A DNA stretch of 64,000 nt from Mannheimia varigena. GTDB lineage: Bacteria; Pseudomonadota; Gammaproteobacteria; Enterobacterales; Pasteurellaceae. The DNA lies in assembly GCF_013377235.1 (NCBI RefSeq), contig NZ_CP016226.1, positions 2,075,788-2,139,787 on the forward strand, written 5' to 3'. Position numbers and translations under genes: made by a program. The notes beneath the pieces are model-generated. The model was not told the origin of the DNA. It ran no database searches and saw nothing but the letters and a program-made list of their open reading frames with translations. Shown in pieces: positions 8,092-16,548 of this stretch (its first letter is position 1; each line of letters begins with the position of its first letter).

Positions 8092-9060
8092 TCAAATCAC
8101 AAACCGATAACTGATCGTGTGGTGATAATTTTCCCCTGCCTTGGTAATGCCACCAAATTCCAACAATTCAGTTTGATTAACCGAGTTCGGGAAAAACTCT
8201 GGCTCTAACGCCACGCCTGCATAATCTCCATATTCGCCATTAGTCAAATTCGGTTGCCCTTTTAGCCAGTTGCCAGTATAAACCTGCAAGGCAGGCATTG
8301 AGGTGCGGAGTTCCATTTTTAAATCTTCCACAGTTAAACAAGCGGTCAGATTTTCACTATTTTTTGCAAGATGAAAGGCGTGATCGTAACCTTTTACTGC
8401 TTTTTGGTCGTCATCAGCCAATAAGTCTTGCCCGATTTTTTTAGCCGTGCGGAAGTCAAAACCTGTGCCTTCCACCTTTTTAAGCGGAGCATTCGGAATA
8501 CCGCTTGAATCCACCGGCAAATACGCCTCAGCATTAATCATCAACTTGTGAGCTAAGATATTTTCTGAACCTTGCAGATTAAAATAAGCGTGGTTGGTTA
8601 AACAAAGTGGTGTATCTTGATTTGTTGTTGCATCAAAGCTGATTTGCAGTTCATTATCGGTTAAACGATATTCTACAAAGGCTTTCACTTCACCACCAAA
8701 GCCTTCCTCATTATCTGCAAAAATATAACTAAATTTGACCGCTTGTTCGCTCTGGCTTTCCACCTTCCAAACTACTTTATCACCGCCGAGCGTGCCGCCG
8801 TGCAAATTATGATTGCCATTGTTTTTGGCAAGCCGATAGGTTTTGCCGTTAAGCGAAAATTCCGCATTGGCAATGCGGTTGGCGTAACGCCCAATGGTTG
8901 CCCCAAAGAAAGCGGTCTGTTTTTGCCAATCTTTTGCAGAAGTGGTTATTAATACTTCACGCTCTTCATTCGGTAGCTTTACCACACAAGAGAGCCAAGA
9001 TGCTCCAAAGTCTGACAAAGTAATTTTTAAAAAGGAATTTTCAAGGGTAAATAATTGCAT
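8092..9060 (-). CDS. galM: Aldose 1-epimerase (galactose mutarotase)
   Basis: A 322-residue cytoplasmic enzyme that interconverts beta- and alpha-D-galactose, giving GalK its alpha form. Family motifs are present: GRYANRIANAEF near residue 55, NNGNHNLHGG with the substrate-binding His near 80, CLTNHAYFNL with the catalytic His near 155, and GVALEPEFFPN with the catalytic Glu near 290. Last gene of the galT-galK-galM operon; 60 bases with a GCGGAT/ATCCGC hairpin (9090-9104) separate it from galK. An uptake signal lies inside the gene. Confidence 0.93.
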   Translation of the reverse strand: MQLFTLENSFLKITLSDFGASWLSCVVKLPNEEREVLITTSAKDWQKQTAFFGATIGRYANRIANAEFSLNGKTYRLAKNNGNHNLHGGTLGGDKVVWKVESQSEQAVKFSYIFADNEEGFGGEVKAFVEYRLTDNELQISFDATTNQDTPLCLTNHAYFNLQGSENILAHKLMINAEAYLPVDSSGIPNAPLKKVEGTGFDFRTAKKIGQDLLADDDQKAVKGYDHAFHLAKNSENLTACLTVEDLKMELRTSMPALQVYTGNWLKGQPNLTNGEYGDYAGVALEPEFFPNSVNQTELLEFGGITKAGENYHHTISYRFVI

Positions 9061-9120
9061 AGATTATTGCCTATAAATTGTAGATGCGGGCGGATAGCAT
9101 CCGCTCTGATGTTTATGGAG

Positions 9121-10278
9121 TTATACAACCTCGTGCACACCATCGCAAGCTGTGCATAAATGGAAGGTTTCTTTAATGCCTGTTTGCTTTTCATAATTTT
9201 CAGCAACGGCTTGGCGAAGATCTTCCACTTTATCATTTGGCACTAAGCATACTACACAGCCTCCAAAGCCACCGCCTGTCATTCTTGCTCCGCCATTTTT
9301 ACCGATTGCTTGTTGGGCGATTTCAGCCAAGCTATCGACTTCAGGGCAGGTAATCTCAAAATCATCACGCATAGAGTCGTGCGAAGCTGCCATTAATTCG
9401 CCCAATTTAGCCATATTATTCGCTTTTAGGGCTTCTGCAGCTTCTAACACACGCTGATTTTCGCTGATGATATGTTTTGCACGTTTATAGGCAAGTTCAT
9501 TAGCATCACGCAGTTCTGCGGCTCGTTCAATAAATTGCTCTGCACTTACATCACGCAATTTTGCTTTACCGAAGAAGTGAGCGGCAAATTCGCACTGTTC
9601 ACGGCGGCTGTTGTATTCACCCGTTACTAAGTCGTGCTTCACATTGGAGTTAATAATGGCGATTGAATAACCTTGTGGTTCAGGCGTTGGACTAATCTCA
9701 AGGCTACGGCAATCGATCATTAAAAAATGATCTTTTTGTCCTAAAGCAGAGGTGAGTTGATCCATATTTCCGCAATTACAGCCGACAAATTTATTCTCTG
9801 CTTCTTGTCCAATTAATGCAATTTGAGTATGAGAAAGCGGCAAATCTCCCAACAATTGAGCTGTTTTACCAATTGATACCTCAAGAGCTGCGGAAGAACT
9901 TAGTCCCGACGACATCGGTACATCGCTGGTAATCACTAAATCAGCCCCTTGTTTGAAATCAGGGCATTTTACTTGCACAAATTTCACCACACCACGCACA
10001 TAGTTCGCCCATTTGTGTTCACTTGGCTCAATTGGTTGGCTTAGGTCAAATTCATCTTGTTCGTTAATATCAAGGGCGAACACTCGCCATTTGTTATCAT
10101 CACGTTTAGCAAAGCTTACCGCCGTGCCGTAATTAATCGCACAAGGCATAACAAATCCGTCGTTATAATCAGTGTGTTCGCCAATAATATTCACTCTGCC
10201 CGGAGCAAATACCGTACGTTCTGCTTTATAACCAAAATGTTCTTCAAATTTTTGAACAGCAATTTCTTGTGGTTTCAT
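9121..10278 (-). CDS. galK: Galactokinase
   Basis: A 385-residue GHMP kinase (E. coli form 382). It phosphorylates alpha-D-galactose to galactose 1-phosphate with ATP. Visible motifs: GRVNIIGEHTDYNDGFV near residue 27 (galactokinase signature), the phosphate loop MSSGLSSSAALEVS near 122, and GGARMTGGGFGGCVV near 333. It begins 9 bases after the galT stop, so the two are co-transcribed. Confidence 0.96.
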   Translation of the reverse strand: MKPQEIAVQKFEEHFGYKAERTVFAPGRVNIIGEHTDYNDGFVMPCAINYGTAVSFAKRDDNKWRVFALDINEQDEFDLSQPIEPSEHKWANYVRGVVKFVQVKCPDFKQGADLVITSDVPMSSGLSSSAALEVSIGKTAQLLGDLPLSHTQIALIGQEAENKFVGCNCGNMDQLTSALGQKDHFLMIDCRSLEISPTPEPQGYSIAIINSNVKHDLVTGEYNSRREQCEFAAHFFGKAKLRDVSAEQFIERAAELRDANELAYKRAKHIISENQRVLEAAEALKANNMAKLGELMAASHDSMRDDFEITCPEVDSLAEIAQQAIGKNGGARMTGGGFGGCVVCLVPNDKVEDLRQAVAENYEKQTGIKETFHLCTACDGVHEVV

Positions 10279-10287
10279 TCAAATTCC

Positions 10288-11352
10288 TTATTTTTCGATT
10301 TGTGGTTTCTTATCTTTATAGTGTTTAGTATCACTTACCGCATTTAAACGTTCTGCCGCTTGTTCCGGGGTTAAATCACGCTGAGTTTCTGCCATCATTT
10401 CATAGCCGACCATAAATTTACGTACGGTAGCAGAACGCAACAACGGCGGATAAAAATGGGCGTGCAGTTGCCAATGTGCATTTTCTTTGCCGTTAAACGG
10501 AGCAAAGTGGAAGCCCATTGAATAAGGGAAACTAATGTTAAATAAGTTATCGTAGCGAGTCGTGAGCTTTTTCAATGCTAAGGCTAAATCAGCTTTTTCC
10601 GCTTCGTTCAGATCGGTAATCGACTTAAATTGCTTCGCTTTCGGTAGTAACAATGTTTCAAACGGCCAGCTCGCCCAGTAAGGCACAACGGCAAGCCAAT
10701 CTTCCGTTTCTACTACAATTCGCTCTTTTTTATCTAATTCACGCTTAGCGTAATCTAATAAAAGTGGTGAGCTATATTTTGCAAAATAATCGGCTTGGCA
10801 TTCATCTTCAATGGTGATTTCATTCGGCAGAAAATTACTCGCCCAAATTTGCCCGTGTGGGTGAGGGTTAGAGCAGCCCATCATCGAGCCTTTATTTTCA
10901 AAGATCTGCACCCACTGATAACACTCTTTCAGCTCATTCGCCTGTTCCTGCCAAACCGTAACCACATCGGTAATTTCATCAACCGAAAGCTGTGGCAAGG
11001 TTTTGCTATGATCGGGCGAGAAGCAGATCACACGGCTTTCGCCTTGAGTGTGGGAAATTTGGAACAGTGGATCATCATTCGCCTCTGGAGCTGGAGTGTC
11101 AGGCAACAGAGCAGAGAAGTCATTTTTAAACACAAACGGCTTGGTGTAATTCGGGTTTTGTTCACCGGTGATGCGTTTATTGCCGGGGCAGAGATAGCAA
11201 GTTGGGTCATAACTCGGCTTTTCATCTTGCACAATTTCCTCTTGCTGCCCTTGCCACGGACGTTTAGCCCGATGCGGAGAAACTAAAATCCACTGATTTT
11301 TCAGCGGATTAAAACGGCGGTGTGGATGATCGTTGAGGACAAACTCGCTCAT
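10288..11352 (-). CDS. galT: Galactose-1-phosphate uridylyltransferase
   Basis: A 354-residue enzyme exchanging UMP between UDP-glucose and galactose 1-phosphate. The zinc-site Cys pair is in DPTCYLCPGN, and the active-site His is in NPHPHGQIW near residue 165. The open frame reaches 11424, but the ATG at 11352 has a GAGGAG Shine-Dalgarno and gives the family N-terminus (MSEFVLNDHPHRR). First gene of the operon, behind a CRP-type promoter. galE is not in this cluster, so UDP-galactose epimerase must be encoded elsewhere. Confidence 0.95.
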   Translation of the reverse strand: MSEFVLNDHPHRRFNPLKNQWILVSPHRAKRPWQGQQEEIVQDEKPSYDPTCYLCPGNKRITGEQNPNYTKPFVFKNDFSALLPDTPAPEANDDPLFQISHTQGESRVICFSPDHSKTLPQLSVDEITDVVTVWQEQANELKECYQWVQIFENKGSMMGCSNPHPHGQIWASNFLPNEITIEDECQADYFAKYSSPLLLDYAKRELDKKERIVVETEDWLAVVPYWASWPFETLLLPKAKQFKSITDLNEAEKADLALALKKLTTRYDNLFNISFPYSMGFHFAPFNGKENAHWQLHAHFYPPLLRSATVRKFMVGYEMMAETQRDLTPEQAAERLNAVSDTKHYKDKKPQIEK

Positions 11353-11375
11353 ATAAAACTCCTCGAAATTAACTA

Positions 11376-11425
11376 TATGAAAAGTATAGCGAAAGTGAGG
11401 AAAAATGACTGTGATATAGATCACA
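11376..11425 (-). promoter_or_regulatory. CRP-activated promoter of galTKM
   Basis: TGTGATATAGATCACA (11410-11425) is a perfect TGTGA-N6-TCACA CRP site. On the minus strand a -10 TATACT lies at 11383-11388, which puts the start near 11376 and the CRP centre at about -41.5, the class II position. A canonical -35 is missing, as expected for a CRP-dependent promoter. Confidence 0.8.
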
Positions 11426-11582
11426 AAATAATGATGTCAAGCGGTCAGATTTGCGGAAAATTTTGCAAGCAGTTCTCCATTTTTGTCAGCTTGTTTTTGT
11501 GGTGATGTTTGTTGATGTTAGTGGCTTGCCCTACTAATTATTTCAATTTATATCGCAATAGCGAGCAAGTTTCACCCTATGA

Positions 11583-12668
11583 TTAAAAATCTTTCCCTTC
11601 CACATCAATAATCATCACTTCAGATTGCGAGCCTAACCGCATCGGGACACCCCAGAAACCGTAGCCTGAGGTTACAAAATAATGCCCCAGCCCGATTTTT
11701 TCATAGCCGTAATGTAGTCTATATATTATTTTGGTGATAATACTGGCAGGGAAAACTTGCCCTTTGTGAGCGTGCCCTGAAACTTGAATATCAATCGGTA
11801 ATTTGGCGTGTTTTTCAATTTCAGTTGGGCGGTGGTCGAGCAAGAACACAGGCAATTTGGTATTTACTGATTGTAATAATTGCTCGGCAGAAGGGCGATT
11901 TTTTACTAAATCATCATTACGCCCAACAATTGCAAATTTTCCATTAATTTCGACCGCTTGATCCCATAAAACAGTAATGCCGGCGTTACGAATAGCCTGT
12001 GCAATACTTTCCTGAGCCCCAAAGAAATCGTGGTTGCCTAGTGTGGCATAAACGCCTAATGGTGCTTTGAGTTTAGAAAATGAGTCTTGCATATTTTCTG
12101 AGCGATAAAATTCGAGGTTATCGTCCATAATATCGCCGGGTAGCAAAATCAAATCGACTTTTTCTTGATTAAAAATTTCTGCCAGTTGGTCAAGTTGTTT
12201 AGCCCCAAATAATTTTCCTAAATGGAGATCGCTTGCCATACCAATACGGAGTAGTTTGTCTAACGGTTTATCTATTTTAATGGAATAATGAACTACCGTT
12301 GGCACATAAGCATTGTAAAAGCCAAGCCCGATTAAGCCCAAGAAGGCAAAAGGGTAGATGACTTTCAAGCTACGATTAACGGAAGGATTTCCTTTGGTTA
12401 GTTTGTAAATGAAAGCGGTCAAAAAACTCACAAAAAATGCAAATAGCAAAAGTACCAATACAAATGCCATTACCCGAAATAGGGTAAATGTGCGAGTAAC
12501 GTGCAAAATAACCATTGTGTTAATGGCTAAAAATGTAATGAGGTGAGTGATTTTTTGGCTTCTTGCCGACAAATTAAACAACCAGCCGATTGTTTTTGCA
12601 AAGCTGTATAAAAAGAGTTGTAGTACCACAACCACAATGGCGGTGGTGATGTAGTAACGATATTCCAA
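11583..12668 (-). CDS. Membrane-anchored metallophosphoesterase (YaeI/YkuE-like)
   Basis: A 361-residue protein with four hydrophobic segments in the first 135 residues followed by a calcineurin-like phosphoesterase domain. All metal motifs are present: ASDLHLGKLFG, LPGDIMDD, LGNHDFFG and VSGHAHKGQV. Relatives are anchored enzymes acting on phospholipid or nucleotide phosphates (YaeI, YkuE); the substrate here is not known. The domain order with several N-terminal helices is the form common in the family. The next gene upstream, an AEC carrier, ends 21 bases before it, so the two may be co-transcribed. Confidence 0.8.
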   Translation of the reverse strand: MEYRYYITTAIVVVVLQLFLYSFAKTIGWLFNLSARSQKITHLITFLAINTMVILHVTRTFTLFRVMAFVLVLLLFAFFVSFLTAFIYKLTKGNPSVNRSLKVIYPFAFLGLIGLGFYNAYVPTVVHYSIKIDKPLDKLLRIGMASDLHLGKLFGAKQLDQLAEIFNQEKVDLILLPGDIMDDNLEFYRSENMQDSFSKLKAPLGVYATLGNHDFFGAQESIAQAIRNAGITVLWDQAVEINGKFAIVGRNDDLVKNRPSAEQLLQSVNTKLPVFLLDHRPTEIEKHAKLPIDIQVSGHAHKGQVFPASIITKIIYRLHYGYEKIGLGHYFVTSGYGFWGVPMRLGSQSEVMIIDVEGKDF

Positions 12669-12689
12669 GAGTATTCCTTAAATGAGAGG

Positions 12690-13673
12690 TTAAACCCAGC
12701 CTAGTTGTCTTAATAAAAATAGCCCGATGCTGGCACTGAACATTGAGCCAAGAGTGGTGATGCCAATTAAATTTGCTGCGGCTTCACCATCTCCACCGTA
12801 GCTTCTCGTCATTGCATAAGTAGCTGCTGCTACAGGAGCTGAGGCTGCAACAAAAACAATGCCAAGTTCCATTGGTGGCAGTTTAAACACAAATTTACCG
12901 AGCAGGAGAAAGAAAATTGGGGCGAAAATTAACCGAATGGAAGCGGAAAACAGCACGATTTTATTAATGGTACTTTCTGCTCCTTGATTAAATTGCTTCA
13001 ACTGTTTGAAATTAATGCTTGCTCCTGTACAAATTAAAGCGAGTGGGAGTGTTAAGCTTGCCATTAATTTGCCAGCGGATTCAAGCGGTTTGGGAATTGA
13101 AGCAGCTAATTCAAAATAGTTAAAAATTAAGCCTGCAATTACGGCTAAAATCAATGGATTTTTCAAAATCGAAAGGAGCAATCTACCCACATTGATTTTT
13201 TTCTCGCTCAATGATGAAGTTAGCGTAATCACCGCCAGCACATTAAAGGTAATCACTAAGCAGGAAATATAGACCGAAGCAGCCGCTAAGGCTTTATCAC
13301 CATAGGCATTGAGGATTAAAGCAATGCCTAAAATTGCGGCATTTGTACGAAATGTCCCTTGCGTGAAAATACAGCGATAACGCCTGTTTTCAATGTGGCG
13401 TGCCGCCCACCATTCCGCCCATAAATAAATTAATATCGACCCTCCCACACCGGTGGAAATTAAGCTAATTTGGCTTGAGAAATCCAACGGGCTTTTTAGC
13501 ATATTGAAGAAAATCATTGGCGGTAGCGTAAAGTTAAACACTACCTTTGATGCCATATTGCAAAAGGCATCATCAATGAATTTTCGCTTGCGTAGAAAAA
13601 TCCCGAATAACATTAATAAAATGGTGGGTAATGTTACGCTAATGCTAAATTGAAGAGAGTCGAAAATATTCAT
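12690..13673 (-). CDS. AEC family (auxin efflux carrier) transporter
   Basis: A 327-residue membrane protein with about ten hydrophobic segments in two halves. Family features include an early TLPPMIFFNML stretch, PLALICTGASI near residue 210 and VAASAPVAAATYAM near 275. Bacterial members move organic anions such as malate or amino acids; the substrate is not evident. It lies downstream of prfB after a perfect hairpin. Start at 13673 has no good Shine-Dalgarno at the normal distance. Confidence 0.78.
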   Translation of the reverse strand: MNIFDSLQFSISVTLPTILLMLFGIFLRKRKFIDDAFCNMASKVVFNFTLPPMIFFNMLKSPLDFSSQISLISTGVGGSILIYLWAEWWAARHIENRRYRCIFTQGTFRTNAAILGIALILNAYGDKALAAASVYISCLVITFNVLAVITLTSSLSEKKINVGRLLLSILKNPLILAVIAGLIFNYFELAASIPKPLESAGKLMASLTLPLALICTGASINFKQLKQFNQGAESTINKIVLFSASIRLIFAPIFFLLLGKFVFKLPPMELGIVFVAASAPVAAATYAMTRSYGGDGEAAANLIGITTLGSMFSASIGLFLLRQLGWV

Positions 13674-13690
13674 TTGATTAACTAAGATGA

Positions 13691-13715
13691 TATTCCTCCT
13701 TAAATAGGAGGAATA
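13691..13715 (-). terminator. Perfect hairpin between prfB and the AEC gene
   Basis: TATTCCTCCT and AGGAGGAATA form a 10-bp stem with a TAAAT loop. There is no clear T run, so termination of prfB is probable but not certain. On the minus strand the stem contains AGGAGG about 22 bases before the AEC start codon. Confidence 0.55.
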
Positions 13716-13747
13716 TAAGCGGTTATTTTTACTCGAAAGTTTGTAAA

Positions 13748-14846
13748 TTAAAGCCCTGCTTTCAAACTCGCCTCGACAAATTTATCCAAATCGCCGTCTA
13801 ACACTTGCTGTGTGGTGCGGTGTTCCACACCGGTACGGTGGTCTTTAATGCGAGAGTCGTCCAACACATAAGAGCGGATTTGGCTACCCCAGCCGATGTC
13901 GGATTTGTTATCTTCCATTGCCTGTTTCTCGGCATTTTTCTTGCTCATTTCCAGCTCATAAAGTTTCGCTTTAAGCTGTTTCATTGCTTGATCTTTGTTT
14001 TGATGTTGCGAACGACCATTCTGACACTGCACCACAATGCCGCTCGGCATATGGGTAATTCGTACCGCCGATTCGGTTTTATTGACGTGCTGACCGCCCG
14101 CCCCCGAGGCACGATACACATCAATGCGGAGATCGGCTGGGTTGATGTCAATGTCGATATCGTCATCGACTTCGGGATAGACAAATGCCGCCGAGAACGA
14201 GGTGTGACGACCGTTGTTCGCATCAAACGGGCTTTTACGCACCAAGCGGTGAATGCCGGTTTCGGTTCTAAACCAACCGTAGGCGTAGTCGCCGGAAATT
14301 TTCACGGTCGCCGATTTGATCCCTGCCACATCGCCGTCGGAGGCTTCCATCAGCTCCGCTTTAAAGCCTTTGGATTCCGCCCAACGCAGGTACATTCGCA
14401 GCAACATTTCCGTCCAGTCTTGGGCTTCCGTACCGCCCGATCCCGCTTGCAAGTCCAAATAGCAATCGGCACTGTCGTGCGGGCCGCTGAACATACGCTT
14501 AAATTCCAAATCCGCCAGTTTCTTCTCTAATTCATCGGCCTCTGCTTGGGCTTCGTTGAAAGTGTCCTGATCTTCGGCTTCCACAGCTAATTCAATCAAA
14601 CCTTCCACATCTTCAATGCCTTGTTCTAATTGGCGAATGGTATTGACGATCTGCTCCAACATTGCTCTTTCTTTACCGAGAGATTGAGCTTTTTCCGGCT
14701 TATTCCACACATCCGGCTGTTCCAACTCGGCATTCACTTCTTCTAAACGCTCGACTTTGTTATCAAAGTCAAAGATACCCCCTGATAACTTTAGTACGTT
14801 CTGCCAAGTCCGCTAATTGGGTTTTGATTGGGTTTAATTCAAACAT
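13748..14846 (-). CDS. prfB: Peptide chain release factor 2, with programmed +1 frameshift
   Basis: The first 25 codons run from the ATG at 14846 (MFELNPIKTQLADLAERTKV...) to an in-frame TGA at 14769-14771. A +1 shift at CTT-TGA-C then enters the long frame that ends at 13748, for a total near 365 residues, the usual RF2 size. The GGQ hydrolysis motif (ASGAGGQHVNKTESAV) and the stop-codon reading region (SPFDANNGRH) are intact. RF2 ends translation at TGA and TAA, so poor recognition of its own TGA favours the shift and feeds back on its level. The lysS gene that often follows prfB is not here. Confidence 0.96.
14768..14783 (-). promoter_or_regulatory. Programmed ribosomal frameshift site of prfB
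   Basis: Minus-strand AGGGGGTATCTTTGAC: an internal Shine-Dalgarno (AGGGGG) three bases before the slippery CTT, then the TGA stop followed by C. This is the canonical RF2 autoregulation site, base for base as in most bacteria. Confidence 0.97.
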
Positions 14847-15019
14847 TATTTTATTCCTTTTAATAAGTTTAACGGGCGAACACAATGGCTCGCCCTATAT
14901 AAATTGAGGTAATTATACCGCAAGCGGTCAAATTTGCGGAATTTTTTGCAAAAATTAGGCGTAATTTTGCCGCTTGTTAGCCTATAATAAGCACAATTTT
15001 GATTCATTATGGAGGCGGA

Positions 15020-16060
15020 ATGTCTGAACCGATTAGATTAACCCAGTTCAGCCACGGGGCGGGTTGAGGTTGTAAGATTTCTCCTAAGGTGTTAGGGACA
15101 ATTTTACAAACGCAACTTGAGAAATTTGTTGATCCGAATTTGTTGGTTGGCAACGAAACAGCGGACGATGCGGCGGTGTATGATCTTGGCAACGGTCAGG
15201 CGATCATCAGCACCACGGATTTCTTTATGCCGATTGTGGACGATCCTTTCGATTTCGGGCGGATCGCCTCTGCCAATGCGATTAGCGATATTTATGCGAT
15301 GGGTGGCAAGCCGCTGATGGCGATTGCGATTTTGGGCTTCCCGGTGAATAAATTGCCAGCGGAAGTTGCTCAGCAAATTGTGGATGGCGGTCGTTTTGCT
15401 TGCCAGCAGGCAGGCATTGCCTTGGCAGGCGGGCATTCGATTGATTCGCCCGAGCCGATTTTTGGTTTGGCGGTCACCGGCATTGTGCCGACTGAACGTG
15501 TGAAACGTAATGCGTCTGCGGTGGCCGGTTGCGAGCTGTTTCTCACCAAGCCACTCGGCATCGGCATTTTAACCACTGCTGAGAAAAAAGGCTTGCTGAA
15601 GCCTGAGCATCAAAATTTGGCAAGCGAGGTGATGTGCCAAATCAATTTGATTGGAGCGAAATTCTCCGAGCTACCTGAAGTGACGGCAATGACAGATGTG
15701 ACGGGCTTCGGGTTGTTAGGGCATTTGAGCGAAGTGTGCCAAGGCTCGAATTTGCGGGCGGAAGTGCATTTTGCCGATATTCAAACCCTAGACGGCACGA
15801 AAGAATACATTGCGTTGGGGGCGGTGCCGGGCGGAACCACTCGCAATTTTGATAGCTACGGTCATCTGATTTCAGCAATGACGGACGAACAAAAAGCGAT
15901 TTTGTGCGATCCGCAAACTTCGGGCGGATTGCTGGTGGCGGTTCAGCCACAAGCGGTCGAAAAATTGAAAGATCTTGCAAAAGCAGCGAATGTGTCGCTT
16001 TTCCATGTTGGGCGATTGCTTGAAATGGACGAAAACAGACCGCTGATTGAGGTTATCTGA
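15020..16060 (+). CDS. selD: Selenide, water dikinase, itself a selenoprotein
   Basis: The enzyme makes selenophosphate from selenide and ATP. The true start is the ATG at 15020, behind GGAGG. Codon 16 is TGA (15065-15067) in the place of the catalytic Cys: HGAG-Sec-GCKISPK against the HGAGCGCK of E. coli SelD, so the TGA is read as selenocysteine. A SECIS-like hairpin follows directly. The rest is typical: NETADDAAVYDLG, the ATP site around TDFFMPIVDDPFDFG, and DPQTSGGLL near the end. Total 346 codons. It overlaps nudJ by one base (TGATG). selA, selB and selC must exist elsewhere. Automatic callers tend to start this gene too late, near 15089. Confidence 0.95.
15065..15109 (+). promoter_or_regulatory. 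Selenocysteine TGA codon and bacterial SECIS-like hairpin
   Basis: After the TGA, TTGTAAGATT (15070-15079) pairs with AATTTTACAA (15100-15109), with one G-T pair. Inside it CCTAA (15083-15087) pairs with TTAGG (15092-15096) around a GGTG loop. The apical loop lies about 20 bases from the TGA, within the distance known for bacterial SECIS elements that bind SelB. Confidence 0.85.
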
Positions 16061-16548
16061 TGTTTAAACCAAACGTAACAATGGCATGCGTGGTGCATTG
16101 CAAGGGCAAATTTCTGTTTGTGGAAGAAATTGAGTACGGCAAACGCACGCTGAACCAACCGGCTGGGCATTTGGAGCAAGGGGAAACCTTGTTGGAAGGG
16201 GCGAGCCGTGAACTGTTTGAGGAAACCGGCATTCGGGCAGAAATGGCAAGTCTGGTAAAAATTTACCAATGGCAAGCCCCAAGAACCCAAATCGAATATC
16301 TCCGTTTTCTATTTGCGGTGGAGCTTGAGGAATGGCTTGATCCCAATCCGCAAGATGCGGACATTACCCAAGCCCTTTGGTTGAGCGAGGCGGAATTTCA
16401 GCACTATATTCAGCAAGAGGGGCAGTGCGAACGCAGTCCGCTGGTGGTGCAATCGCTGAAAGACTATTTAAGCGGCGAGCGTTATCCGCTTTCTCTGCTG
16501 AATGCGTTTGAGTGGAAGCAAAGTGAGGCAAACAATGCAGCAATTTGA
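16060..16548 (+). CDS. nudJ: Nudix phosphatase NudJ
   Basis: A 162-residue Nudix hydrolase. The Nudix box is complete near residues 36-58 (GHLEQGETLLEGASRELFEE followed by TGI). Length and N-terminus (MFKPNVTMACVVHCKGKFL) match NudJ (YmfB), which removes phosphate from HMP-pyrophosphate and nucleoside di- and triphosphates. It sits between selD and ubiH with a one-base overlap before it and a 14-base overlap after it, so the three are translationally coupled. In E. coli nudJ neighbours mnmA, so the gene order here differs. Confidence 0.88.
   Translation: MFKPNVTMACVVHCKGKFLFVEEIEYGKRTLNQPAGHLEQGETLLEGASRELFEETGIRAEMASLVKIYQWQAPRTQIEYLRFLFAVELEEWLDPNPQDADITQALWLSEAEFQHYIQQEGQCERSPLVVQSLKDYLSGERYPLSLLNAFEWKQSEANNAAI

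Noticed and set aside
13805..14530. A 241-codon plus-strand frame inside prfB
   Set aside because: It is antisense to a certain gene; the protein has no recognisable features, and the long frame follows from the higher GC of prfB.
15007..15436. Open frames on the minus strand across the selD start
   Set aside because: They are shadows of selD, lack ribosome sites and family features, and selD is firmly identified.
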